A stretch of 9,440 nt of DNA from Clostridiales bacterium (GCA_021202835.1 JAJQCI010000272.1:1-9440), one strand, 5' to 3'; shown: positions 1 to 6,495, counted from the first letter of the stretch. The notes: generated by a model not told the origin, from the sequence alone. Numbers and translations are program-made.

Positions 1-557
1 GTGTCGGCTATGCCGTCCAAAGCGCCTTCCTTATGAAGGTATTCAATATATTCCTCGGCCCAGTGACCTATAACATCCTCAAAAACATTGCTATCTTCTG
101 ATTCTGCGGCTTCAGCTTCCCAGCCGCCGTAAAGCGTAAAGGTTGAAGTTACCTTTGTGTCAAAATCATAAAGCTCCGTGCAGTCTTCATCGGTGAACCA
201 TCCCGTAAAGGCATAGCCCTCATAAACAGGGGTGATTGGTGAAGAAACGGTTTTGTTGTGAGAAACATATACCTCTGTTTTTTCATCGCCGTTATTCGGC
301 TCGAATCTGACAATGTGTCTGCTTGCTCCGCCGCCGCTGCCGCCTGATGAGGGCGCCGATTCCTCAACATCTTCAACAATAGCAGTTGAAACGGAGTTTG
401 AATTTATATCAGCATCACCGCCGTTTTCGGTTATAATACTGCACTCGTTTGACACCGCCGCTCCGGTGTCGGCTGTGGCCGCAAAAGCAATTAAGCCGGT
501 TGAAAGTATACAGCACAGGGATATTACAAATATTATAAAAACAGGTTTATTTTTCAA
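1..557 (-). CDS. Secreted SLH-domain surface protein with InlB-type repeat (5' part only, runs off left edge)
   Basis: 185 codons are visible and the C-terminus lies beyond position 1. The TTG start at 557 is chosen because a strong TGGAGGG site (564-570) lies 6 nt upstream and the first residues form a signal peptide: MKNK, a hydrophobic stretch to about residue 23, and an AFA-A cleavage site near 26. Residues 30-62 (TGAAVSNECSI, then ENGGDADI) resemble the end of a DUF11 repeat, as found in the ORF upstream. Residues 67-79 are a Ser/Gly linker. Residues 82-147 (RFEPNNG, VYEGYAFTGWFTDEDC, LYGGW) match the InlB B-repeat/Flg_new family of cell-surface modules. Residues 158-185 (VFEDVIGHWAEEYIEYL, GALDGIAD) are the start of an SLH domain, which binds secondary cell-wall polymer. 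The protein is probably anchored non-covalently to the wall. Ligand or role is unknown. Its start codon lies only about 20 nt after a terminator hairpin. Confidence 0.85.
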   Translation of the reverse strand, partial: MKNKPVFIIFVISLCCILSTGLIAFAATADTGAAVSNECSIITENGGDADINSNSVSTAIVEDVEESAPSSGGSGGGASRHIVRFEPNNGDEKTEVYVSHNKTVSSPITPVYEGYAFTGWFTDEDCTELYDFDTKVTSTFTLYGGWEAEAAESEDSNVFEDVIGHWAEEYIEYLHKEGALDGIAD

Positions 558-563
558 AATTAT

Positions 564-570
564 CCCTCCA
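564..570 (-). promoter_or_regulatory. Ribosome binding site that decides the TTG start of the SLH gene
   Basis: TGGAGGG on the minus strand lies 6 nt before TTG at 557. No ATG in this frame would preserve the signal peptide, so this site fixes the start. Confidence 0.75.
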
Positions 571-577
571 TTTTATT

Positions 578-621
578 AAAAAAGGGGAATACCAAAGTAC
601 CAAAGCAAATCGGTATTCCCC
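578..621 (-). terminator. Rho-independent terminator after the DUF11 ORF, or attenuator in the SLH gene leader
   Basis: A perfect 10-bp inverted repeat (GGGGAATACC at 584-593 against GGTATTCCCC at 612-621) with an 18-nt loop is followed on the minus strand by six T (583 to 578). This is a textbook terminator for minus-strand transcription. The loop side carries a tandem ACCAAAGT/ACCAAAGC repeat. It ends about 20 nt before the SLH start codon, leaving no room for a separate promoter after it. Confidence 0.85.
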
Positions 622-626
622 AAAAC

Positions 627-656
627 GTTATATATTAAAAAATCAAGCTTCGTCAG
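627..656 (-). promoter_or_regulatory. Weak candidate promoter for the SLH gene
   Basis: On the minus strand, CTGACG (651-656) and TATAAC (627-632) are separated by 18 nt. Transcription would begin near 620, at the base of the terminator hairpin, so the transcript would have to pass the hairpin. The match to consensus is partial and the region is AT-rich, so it may be chance. Confidence 0.25.
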
Positions 657-666
657 CTGAAATTTA

Positions 667-1413
667 TTATTCTGCGTTGATTACAACGGAGAATGTAAGC
701 TCAACGGATTCGCCTGCGCCGAGTTCTGAAATTGTCCAGTCAATAACTGTGTTGTCGTCTGCGTTCGTTGATGTATCTACGGCAACATTACTGGATGTCG
801 TAAGTGTGGAAGCGTCAAGTGTAACGAGGTCTGAGATTACGTCTTCAACAATAAAGTCACGGCCTGTACCTGTACCGTTGTTAGTTACTGTAATTGTATA
901 TGTAAGAGTGTCGCCTGCACGAGCAGATGTCTTGTCTACAGTCTTTACAATAGCAAGGTCAGGAGCTACAATTTCATCGGAAGCTGTTTCACTTTCGATA
1001 TCTGCGTCATTGCCGTTTTCGGATGTGATTGACGCCTTATTGCTGAGTGTTTCGCCTGTTGAAACGCCCTCATTTACGTTAACCACAAGAGTAAGCTCAA
1101 CAGATGAATCGGCTGCTATTTCGGCAATAGTCCAAGTAACCGTTCCGCCCGATTCCGAACAGCTTATGCCTGCTGCATCATCCTTTGTTACCGATACAAG
1201 AGTTACCATTCCTGTATCAAGAACATCTTCTACAACTACGTTTCTTGCTTCGGCGTCGCCGGCATTGGTTACTGTGATAAGATAGGTTACATCGTCACCT
1301 ACACGGATGTCTTCGGTCTGGCAAACCTTTGAAATGGAAAGATCTGCGTCTGTTATAACGGTATCGGCTGTTTCAGATGAAATATCCTCGTCATTACCGT
1401 TCTCCGATGTCAT
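667..1413 (-). CDS. DUF11 repeat surface-protein fragment, 5'-truncated and probably not expressed on its own
   Basis: The 248-residue ORF holds two DUF11 repeats, an Ig-like fold common in bacterial surface proteins. Repeat 1 is about residues 24-134 (DLSISKVCQTEDIRVGDDVTYLITVTNAGDAEARNVVVEDV, then TWTIAEIAADSSVELTL). Repeat 2 is about 152-248 (DLAIVKTVDKTSARAGDTLTYTITVTNNG, then DWTISELGAGESVELTF). Repeat 2 stops at VVINAE, before the usual end strand. The N-terminus (MTSENGNDEDI) is the tail of a further repeat: the codons just upstream read NKH, matching NKASI in repeat 1, and then run into an in-frame stop at 1438-1440. No Shine-Dalgarno site precedes ATG 1413 and there is no signal peptide, although DUF11 proteins are normally exported. 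I infer a fragment of a longer gene that lost its 5' end. The reading frame itself is intact. A native short protein cannot be excluded. Confidence 0.6.
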   Translation of the reverse strand: MTSENGNDEDISSETADTVITDADLSISKVCQTEDIRVGDDVTYLITVTNAGDAEARNVVVEDVLDTGMVTLVSVTKDDAAGISCSESGGTVTWTIAEIAADSSVELTLVVNVNEGVSTGETLSNKASITSENGNDADIESETASDEIVAPDLAIVKTVDKTSARAGDTLTYTITVTNNGTGTGRDFIVEDVISDLVTLDASTLTTSSNVAVDTSTNADDNTVIDWTISELGAGESVELTFSVVINAE

Positions 1414-1461
1414 ATGTTTATTGCGGCAACAAAAATTTTATAAAACAGCAATTCAAGATAG

Positions 1462-1508
1462 AAAAAGGATAGAATGACGGGTTTCAAGTTCTCGCTTCTA
1501 TCCTTTTT
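1462..1508 (-). terminator. Terminator-like hairpin downstream of the HxlR gene
   Basis: A perfect 13-bp inverted repeat (AAAAAGGATAGAA at 1462-1474, TTCTATCCTTTTT at 1496-1508) encloses a 21-nt loop and lies about 20 nt after the HxlR stop codon. On the minus strand the stem ends in a T-run, as expected for an intrinsic terminator. The stem is AT-rich and the loop long, so it should be weaker than the hairpin at 578-621. Confidence 0.6.
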
Positions 1509-1528
1509 GATTCTTTATTTTAGATGTT

Positions 1529-1870
1529 TTAGGCTTCCGGTGTATGGAGATAGTTTTCTTTATAGTTATTGCCCCATATTTCCATAGATTTTATTATAGG
1601 GCGCATGGATTCGCCTAATTCGCTTAGGGCATATTCTACTCTTGGGGGTACTTCGGGATAAACAGTTCTTGTGATAATTCCGTCGGCTTCCATAGAACGC
1701 AGGCTGTCGGTCAGTACTTTTTGGCTTATGCCTTCAAGATTCTTTTTCAGTTCATTAAATCTCCACGGACGTATAAGTAAATTTCTCATAATGAGCAGCT
1801 TCCACTTGCTGCCTATAAGCTGTACTGTTGTTGCCACAGGGCAGGCAGGCATTTCTTCTTTCGTCAGCAT
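1529..1870 (-). CDS. HxlR/DUF24-family transcriptional regulator with N-terminal sensing-type cysteine
   Basis: 113 residues, the usual length for the family. HxlR proteins are winged-helix DNA-binding dimers. The helix-turn-helix is around residues 34-66 (WRFNELKKNLEGISQKVLTDSLRSMEADGII) and the wing around 67-85 (RTVYPEVPPRVEYALSELG). The N-terminal CPV motif places Cys10 where redox-sensing members such as YodB, CatR and HypR of Bacillus subtilis carry their reactive cysteine, and it is the only cysteine in the protein. The ATG at 1870 is preceded by AGGAGATGAT (AGGAG core at 1879-1883, 8 nt spacing). It is divergent from a nitroreductase gene, the same arrangement by which known members control nitro- or quinone-reductase genes. 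I infer that it controls the plus-strand operon and itself; whether it represses or activates cannot be read from sequence. Confidence 0.9.
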   Translation of the reverse strand: MLTKEEMPACPVATTVQLIGSKWKLLIMRNLLIRPWRFNELKKNLEGISQKVLTDSLRSMEADGIITRTVYPEVPPRVEYALSELGESMRPIIKSMEIWGNNYKENYLHTPEA

Positions 1871-1897
1871 AATATCATCTCCTAAAGGTTTAAATTT

Positions 1898-1910
1898 GAA
1901 TGTTACATTC
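1898..1910. promoter_or_regulatory. Palindrome over the predicted start of HxlR transcription (candidate operator)
   Basis: GAATGT-T-ACATTC is a perfect 6-bp inverted repeat around one base. It sits just downstream of the minus-strand -10 box, where transcription would begin. That position suits autoregulation by the HxlR protein. The link is inferred from position and symmetry. Confidence 0.4.
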
Positions 1911-1912
1911 TT

Positions 1913-1941
1913 ATTATAGTATAATATTCTGATTTCCGCAA
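1913..1941 (-). promoter_or_regulatory. Sigma-A-type promoter of the HxlR gene
   Basis: On the minus strand TTGCGG (1936-1941) and a perfect TATAAT (1913-1918) are 17 nt apart. Transcription would start near 1905, about 35 nt before the ATG at 1870. Confidence 0.65.
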
Positions 1942-1947
1942 GGGTTG

Positions 1948-1963
1948 GTTACAAAAAGGTAAC
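1948..1963. promoter_or_regulatory. Inverted repeat GTTAC-N6-GTAAC, candidate operator in the divergent region
   Basis: Perfect 5-bp arms around AAAAAG lie just upstream of the HxlR -35 box and upstream of the predicted operon promoter. A dimeric winged-helix protein would recognise such a repeat. Short arms make chance occurrence possible. Confidence 0.4.
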
Positions 1964-1985
1964 TATGTAATAAAAAAGTGCGTAC

Positions 1986-2014
1986 TTGTGCGGAAAATTA
2001 TGCTGTTGTAAAAT
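1986..2014 (+). promoter_or_regulatory. Probable promoter of the seven-gene operon
   Basis: TTGTGC (1986-1991) and TAAAAT (2009-2014) are 17 nt apart, giving a start near 2021 and a short leader before ATG 2046. An alternative pair, TTGGTT (1945-1950) and TAATAA (1968-1973), also has 17-nt spacing and would place the GTTAC-N6-GTAAC repeat in its spacer. I favour the first pair slightly. Confidence 0.45.
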
Positions 2015-2028
2015 TATATTAATTAAAA

Positions 2029-2045
2029 GAAAGGCGGGCGGTGAT
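2029..2045 (+). promoter_or_regulatory. Atypical ribosome binding site before ATG 2046
   Basis: An AAAGG core (2029-2033) is followed by GGCGGTGAT running directly into ATG. GGTGAT is complementary to the end of 16S rRNA but too close to the codon, while AAAGG is rather far. It still favours ATG 2046 over the in-frame TTG at 1986, which lies inside the predicted promoter. Confidence 0.5.
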
Positions 2046-2900
2046 ATGAACTATGCCGGATTTGAGGTTGATTATGACAAGTGTACGGGGTGCGGAAGGT
2101 GTGTTAAGGTTTGCCCCGGCGGTGTTATTTTTGTAAATGAGATGAAAAAAGCAGAAATAAAAGATTTCAGTGAATTCGGCTGGAACGGTTGTTGGCGGTG
2201 TGAGCATTGTCTTGCCGTCTGTCCTACGGGTGCTGTTTCTGTTTTGGGGCATAAGCCGGAGAACAGTACAGTTCCTGTTGACTGCAAAAAAATGACGGCT
2301 GTAATAAATTCTCTTATTGCAAACAGGCATTCCTGCCGAAGATATAAAAACAAAAATGTTGACAAGGCCGTAATAGATGATATGATTTCACGTCTTGCCA
2401 ATGCTCCGAACGGAGGCAATAAGCAGCTGGTAGAGTTTACTTTGACTGATGACAAGGAGCAGACTGAAATATTCCGCTCCGCCCTTTATAAAGAAACGGA
2501 AAGGCTTGCCGCCGAGGGAATATATCCCAAAGGCTTTGACAAAGAATCCTATGAGGATATGAAACGGTGGGAGAAAACCGTTCGTCCCGATATGCTTTTA
2601 TGTGGTGCACCCCACCTATTGATACCTCATGCTCCTTTAGGACATGGAGAGCCTGTTCGGGATACTGTTATTGTCGGTACATATTTTGAGCTTCTCTGTG
2701 CGACCAGAGGGCTTGGTGCTGTAATGCTGACGTTTCCTCTTGATTCACTGGAAAATATGCCGCACATCAAAGCAATGCTTAAAATTCCCGAAAATCATTA
2801 TATAGGAATGATAATAGGCTTCGGTTATCCTGAAATAGATTATGCAAGAGGAGTACAAAAAACCGTAGATAAAAGCCGTATTCACAGGCTTAAATTTTAA
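2046..2900 (+). CDS. Nitroreductase with N-terminal 2x[4Fe-4S] ferredoxin domain
   Basis: 284 residues from ATG 2046. Residues 13-23 (CTGCGRCVKVC) and 49-59 (CWRCEHCLAVC, then P) are two four-cysteine motifs with spacings CxxCxxCxxxC, each typical of a [4Fe-4S] cluster. The nitroreductase domain follows from about 88: RHSCRRY (94-100) stands for the usual R-R-S-x-R-x-F phosphate-binding motif of FMN, and a LANAPNGGNKQ stretch follows. The family reduces nitro groups, quinones or similar electrophiles with FMN. The fused clusters imply that electrons can come from ferredoxin-type carriers rather than only NAD(P)H. It is the first gene of the operon, divergent from the HxlR regulator. The in-frame extension to TTG 1986 would add a 20-residue segment with no homology to the family and is rejected. 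Substrate unknown. Confidence 0.9.
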   Translation: MNYAGFEVDYDKCTGCGRCVKVCPGGVIFVNEMKKAEIKDFSEFGWNGCWRCEHCLAVCPTGAVSVLGHKPENSTVPVDCKKMTAVINSLIANRHSCRRYKNKNVDKAVIDDMISRLANAPNGGNKQLVEFTLTDDKEQTEIFRSALYKETERLAAEGIYPKGFDKESYEDMKRWEKTVRPDMLLCGAPHLLIPHAPLGHGEPVRDTVIVGTYFELLCATRGLGAVMLTFPLDSLENMPHIKAMLKIPENHYIGMIIGFGYPEIDYARGVQKTVDKSRIHRLKF

Positions 2901-2915
2901 AGGAGGAAAAATCAT

Positions 2916-3542
2916 ATGAAAGAGTTAAATGCCGAAAGATGTCTGCAAATATTGAGAGAGGTTAAAGAAGCGGCTTTTGCTACCGTTGACGAAAATGGTC
3001 AGCCTCAGGTTCGTGTTATAGACGTAATGCTTATTGAAAAGAGCAAGCTTTATTTCTGCACATCGAGAGGAAAGGATTTTTATAAGCAGCTTATGTCAAA
3101 CCCATATGTAGCTGTTGTCACAATGAACAGAGATTATCAGTCGGTAAGGCTTAAGGGAAAGGCAGAAAGGCTTGAAAATCAAAAATATTGGATAGACCGC
3201 ATTTTTGAAGAAAATCCCTCTATGAAAGGTGTTTATCCCGGTGACAGCAGATATATTCTCGAACCCTTCTGCATTGAAAACGGACAGCTTGAATTTTTCG
3301 ATTTGAGCAAGGAGCCTATATACCGCCGTTATTTTTCTACGGGAAATGAGAAAACAGCCGAGAAAGGCTTTGAAATAACTGATTTGTGTGTCGGCTGCGG
3401 AAAATGCAGCAGCCTTTGTCCTCAAAAGTGCATTAAAGAGGGTCTGCCCTATGAAATTCGGCAGGAGCATTGTCTGCACTGCGGCTTATGCTTTGAAAAC
3501 TGTCCTGTGTCGGCAATTATAAAAAGGGGTGAACAAAAATGA
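2916..3542 (+). CDS. PNPOx-like flavin split-barrel protein with C-terminal 2x[4Fe-4S] ferredoxin domain
   Basis: 208 residues. A strong AGGAGG (2901-2906) lies 9 nt before ATG. Residues 1-140 match the pyridoxamine 5'-phosphate oxidase-like FMN-binding split barrel (AAFATVDENGQPQVRVIDV at 19-37, LYFCTSRGKDFYKQLMSNPYVAVV at 45-68). Residues 158-168 (CVGCGKCSSLC) and 186-196 (CLHCGLCFENC) are two [4Fe-4S] motifs with an extra Cys172. Such proteins are usually small FMN or F420 oxidoreductases; biosynthesis of PLP is not implied. The domain order mirrors the upstream gene, where the ferredoxin is N-terminal, suggesting that the two exchange electrons or act on related substrates. The stop codon overlaps the next start (ATGA at 3539-3542), so translation is probably coupled. 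Confidence 0.88.
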   Translation: MKELNAERCLQILREVKEAAFATVDENGQPQVRVIDVMLIEKSKLYFCTSRGKDFYKQLMSNPYVAVVTMNRDYQSVRLKGKAERLENQKYWIDRIFEENPSMKGVYPGDSRYILEPFCIENGQLEFFDLSKEPIYRRYFSTGNEKTAEKGFEITDLCVGCGKCSSLCPQKCIKEGLPYEIRQEHCLHCGLCFENCPVSAIIKRGEQK

Positions 3543-5095
3543 TAAAGGATACAGCTTTAATTTTAGCGGAGCGAAAGGATTTCTTTTTGGGGCTTCTGTG
3601 GGAGCATTTGGAAATTTCTCTTATTGCAATTATAATTGCCGTTCTGTTAGGCGGTTTTACGGGAATTATTATAAGCGAATTTCAAAAAACCGCCAAACCA
3701 ACATTAGGAGTTATAAATTTTCTTTATACAATACCCTCAATATCTATGCTGGGCTTTTTAATCCCCTTTTCGGGTGTGGGAAATGCAACGGCGATAATTG
3801 CCCTTACGGTTTATGCCCTTCTGCCTATGGTAAGAAACACACATACGGGCATAGTAAATGTTGAGCCGACCCTTTTGGAAGCGGCAAAGGGTATGGGAAG
3901 TACGGAAGCCCAAATTTTGTTTAAAATTAAACTGCCTCTTGCTATGCCTGTTATTATGTCGGGAATACGCAGTATGGTCACAATGACAATAGCCTTAGGC
4001 GGTATTGCTTCCTTTATAGGTGCCGGAGGCTTAGGTGTTGCCATATACAGAGGAATTACCACAAACAATACTGCAATGACAATGGCAGGAAGTCTTTTGA
4101 TTGCCCTTCTTGCTCTTGTGGTTGACTTCATACTGGGCTTTGCCGAAAAGCGAATGAAAATCAGAAATGCAAAGTCAAAAAAGACAAACAGAATTTTGGC
4201 AGCCGCAGCCTTTATAATCTGCCTTGTAATTTTATTAAACGCTGTACTCGGTTCATCTGAAAAGGAAACCATACATATTGCAACAAAGCCTATGACGGAG
4301 CAGTATATATTAGGAGAAATGCTTGACATACTGATTGAACAGGACACAGACCTCAATGTTGAAATTGTTCAGGGAGTAGGCGGCGGAACATCAAATATTC
4401 AGCCGGTTATGGAAAGCGGTGAATTTGACCTCTATCCCGAATATACGGGTACGGCATGGAATATGGTGCTTAAAAAGGACGGCATATACTCCGAGGATTT
4501 ATTTGATGAAATGCAGCAGGAATATAAAGACAGCCTGTCTATGGAATGGGCAGGTATGTACGGCTTTAACAATACCTACGGACTTGCCATAAGAAATGAA
4601 ATTGCGGAGAAATACAATCTTAAAACATATTCCGATTTAAGAGCCGTTTCGGGCAGTCTTATATTCGGGGCGGAATATGATTTCTTTGAAAGAGAGGACG
4701 GCTATAATGCTCTTTGCGATGCTTACGGATTCAGCTTTAAGGAGACAATGGACTTAGACATAGGTCTTAAATATCAGGCAATAAATCAGGGCAAAATAGA
4801 TGTTATGGTAATATTTACAACAGACGGCCAGCTTTCCGTTTCGGACATAACCGTTCTTGAAGATGACAAGGGCTTTTACCCCTCTTATCTCTGCGGAAAT
4901 ATAATCAGAAGCGAGGTTTTGGAAAGCCACCCCGAACTTAACGATATATTTGAAAAGCTGACAGGCATAATTTCTGACAGTGATATGGCGGAGATGAATT
5001 ATGCCGTAGAAACAGAGGGAAAAGAACCAAGAGACGTCGCCGAGGAGTTTCTCAGAAGCAAAAATCTTTTGAATGAAGGAAAGGAGGGAGCATAA
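3539..5095 (+). CDS. Fused ABC permease and substrate-binding protein, OpuC/EgtU type (quaternary-amine importer)
   Basis: 518 residues. Residues 1-205 are the membrane permease: several hydrophobic segments (25-47, 55-78, 83-97, 135-168, 178-200) and the ATPase-contacting EAA loop (EAAKGMGSTEAQILFKIKLP, 114-133). A further membrane segment at 218-237 tethers the binding domain from about 242 to the outer face. The binding domain has hallmarks of the OpuAC/OpuBC glycine-betaine family: VGGGTSNIQPVMESGEFDLYPEYTGTAW (280-307). It imports a small quaternary or zwitterionic amine. Fused permease-binding proteins include betaine/choline (OpuC/ProWX-like) systems and the ergothioneine importer EgtU; sequence by eye does not distinguish them. 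It starts inside the preceding gene (4-nt overlap, GGGGTGA site 6 nt upstream) and its stop TAA overlaps the ATPase start by one base. Confidence 0.9.
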   Translation: MIKDTALILAERKDFFLGLLWEHLEISLIAIIIAVLLGGFTGIIISEFQKTAKPTLGVINFLYTIPSISMLGFLIPFSGVGNATAIIALTVYALLPMVRNTHTGIVNVEPTLLEAAKGMGSTEAQILFKIKLPLAMPVIMSGIRSMVTMTIALGGIASFIGAGGLGVAIYRGITTNNTAMTMAGSLLIALLALVVDFILGFAEKRMKIRNAKSKKTNRILAAAAFIICLVILLNAVLGSSEKETIHIATKPMTEQYILGEMLDILIEQDTDLNVEIVQGVGGGTSNIQPVMESGEFDLYPEYTGTAWNMVLKKDGIYSEDLFDEMQQEYKDSLSMEWAGMYGFNNTYGLAIRNEIAEKYNLKTYSDLRAVSGSLIFGAEYDFFEREDGYNALCDAYGFSFKETMDLDIGLKYQAINQGKIDVMVIFTTDGQLSVSDITVLEDDKGFYPSYLCGNIIRSEVLESHPELNDIFEKLTGIISDSDMAEMNYAVETEGKEPRDVAEEFLRSKNLLNEGKEGA

Positions 5096-5826
5096 TGAAC
5101 ACAGCTATAGAATTTAAAAACATAAAAAAAGCCTACGGAGATAATGTTGTTTTGGAGAATTTCAATCTGACCGTTGAAAAAGGAGACTTTGTTACAATAA
5201 TAGGCTCGTCGGGCTGCGGAAAAACTACCGCCCTAAAAATGATAAACGGACTTATTGAACCTACTGAGGGTGATATTTTTATAGACGGTGAAAATATAAA
5301 AAGCAAAAACCAAACACTTCTGCGGAGAAACATAGGCTATGCTATTCAGGGGAGTGTACTCTTTCCTCATATGACTGTGGAACAGAACATTTCATATGTG
5401 CCTAATCTTTTAAACAAGAGGAACAAAGCCAAAACGAAATCAGCCGTAAATAAATGGATGAAAATAACAGGGCTTGATGAGGATTTAAAGAACAGATATC
5501 CCGATGAATTATCCGGCGGTCAGCAGCAGAGAGTAGGCATAGCAAGAGCCCTGGCAGCTTCGCCCGAAATTCTTTTAATGGACGAGCCTTTCGGGGCTGT
5601 AGACGAGATTACAAGAGGTCAGCTTCAAACGGAATTAAAGAGAATACACAGCCAAACCGGCATTACCGTACTTTTTGTAACCCATGATATTTCAGAGGCA
5701 TTAAAACTGGGCACAAAGGTGTTGGTTATAGACAAAGGGAAAATACAGCAATACGCTCAGCCCGAAGAGCTGCTTCAAAACCCCAAAACAGACTTTGTAA
5801 AGAAACTGGTGAAAAATTCAATATAA
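5095..5826 (+). CDS. ABC transporter ATP-binding protein, OpuCA/EgtUA type without CBS domains
   Basis: 243 residues. Walker A is GSSGCGKTT (37-45), Q-loop Gln85, signature LSGGQQQRVGIARALA (139-154), Walker B ILLMDEP (159-165) and H-loop His197 (FVTHD). It energises the adjacent permease. Betaine-family ATPases such as OpuCA normally continue for another 120 or so residues with paired CBS domains that sense ionic strength; this one stops at residue 243, right after the nucleotide-binding domain, so osmotic gating by CBS domains is unlikely. Start ATG 5095 overlaps the previous stop (TAATG), with GGAGGG at 5083-5088. A 30-nt gap separates it from the next gene. Confidence 0.92.
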   Translation: MNTAIEFKNIKKAYGDNVVLENFNLTVEKGDFVTIIGSSGCGKTTALKMINGLIEPTEGDIFIDGENIKSKNQTLLRRNIGYAIQGSVLFPHMTVEQNISYVPNLLNKRNKAKTKSAVNKWMKITGLDEDLKNRYPDELSGGQQQRVGIARALAASPEILLMDEPFGAVDEITRGQLQTELKRIHSQTGITVLFVTHDISEALKLGTKVLVIDKGKIQQYAQPEELLQNPKTDFVKKLVKNSI

Positions 5827-5856
5827 AAATAATAACCGGCGAAAGGAGAGGTACAA

Positions 5857-6495
5857 ATGGATTTTACGGATATTTCAAGAAAAAGAGTAACCGTTCGCAA
5901 ATTTTCGCAGCGTACTGTTGAAAAAGAAAAAACAGAAAAAATATTGGATGCCGGACGGTGGTCGCCTACTGCCGTAAATGCTCAGCCCCAAAGAATTTTG
6001 GTTTTGGACACTCCCGAAAATTTGGAAAAGGTAAGGGAGTTCTGTACATTCGGATATGATCAAAAATATGTTGACTTATCAAAGGAATGCGACGACAAGG
6101 CTAACGGCAAAATTAATCTGTATTACGGTGCTCCTCTTGTTCTGCTTGTGTGTTATGATAAAAATGCCTGTTGGGTTCATCCTCAAAGCGGAAAAAGCAG
6201 CGGAGCAACAGATGCGGCTATTGTGGCTGTTCATATGATGATGGAAGCGGCAAGCCTTGATTTGGGCAGTGCATGGATAAGCTATTTTGATGAAGAAAAG
6301 GCCCGTAATCTCCTTAATCTGCCCGAAAACTGGCAGCCTCTGTGTATGCTCTATATAGGCTATCCGGCAGAGGATTTTGTGCCTAATACACATTTGGGAG
6401 GAAAACGAAAGCCCTTGGGCGAAACCTGCTTTTACAATAATTTACCGGAGGAATATAAAAATGGACGGAATAAGGACTTCCAAAATACTAAATAA
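5857..6495 (+). CDS. Second nitroreductase-family FMN oxidoreductase
   Basis: 212 residues, the normal length for a single-domain nitroreductase. RKRVTVRKF (8-16) is the FMN phosphate-binding region, and AGRWSPTAVNAQPQRILV (32-49) and MLYIGYP (from about 167) are conserved family segments. It has no iron-sulfur motif, unlike the first gene, so it probably takes electrons directly from NAD(P)H. The likely reaction is two-electron reduction of nitro, quinone or enone-type compounds; some family members act on other substrates. AGGAGAGG (5844-5851) precedes ATG 5857 by 5 nt. Its last 35 nt overlap the sirtuin gene in another frame. Confidence 0.9.
   Translation: MDFTDISRKRVTVRKFSQRTVEKEKTEKILDAGRWSPTAVNAQPQRILVLDTPENLEKVREFCTFGYDQKYVDLSKECDDKANGKINLYYGAPLVLLVCYDKNACWVHPQSGKSSGATDAAIVAVHMMMEAASLDLGSAWISYFDEEKARNLLNLPENWQPLCMLYIGYPAEDFVPNTHLGGKRKPLGETCFYNNLPEEYKNGRNKDFQNTK
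6447..6451 (+). promoter_or_regulatory. Ribosome binding site inside the nitroreductase gene that sets the sirtuin start
   Basis: GGAGG lies 9 nt before ATG 6461, within the end of the upstream coding region. It rules out the longer in-frame ORF that opens at 6377 and indicates translational coupling. Confidence 0.75.

Noticed and set aside
677..1285. Long plus-strand open frame of about 200 codons
   Set aside because: It is antisense to the DUF11 repeats, is rich in Ser/Thr/Val as mirrored repeat codons predict, and shows no family motif. The minus strand clearly encodes protein repeats.
1986..2045. TTG start for a longer ferredoxin-nitroreductase
   Set aside because: The added residues (including CCCKIILIKRKAGG) are not family-like and overlap the predicted promoter.
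3529..3864. Plus-strand open frame overlapping the permease start
   Set aside because: Out of frame with the permease, low-complexity composition, and the ATGA junction at 3539-3542 supports the other frame.
3811..4356. Minus-strand open frame of 181 codons
   Set aside because: Antisense to the permease and start of the binding domain, whose conserved motifs fix the plus strand as coding.
6377..6460. Earlier ATG start for the sirtuin gene
   Set aside because: It lies deep in the nitroreductase gene, has no good RBS, and adds a non-conserved segment; GGAGG before 6461 is better.
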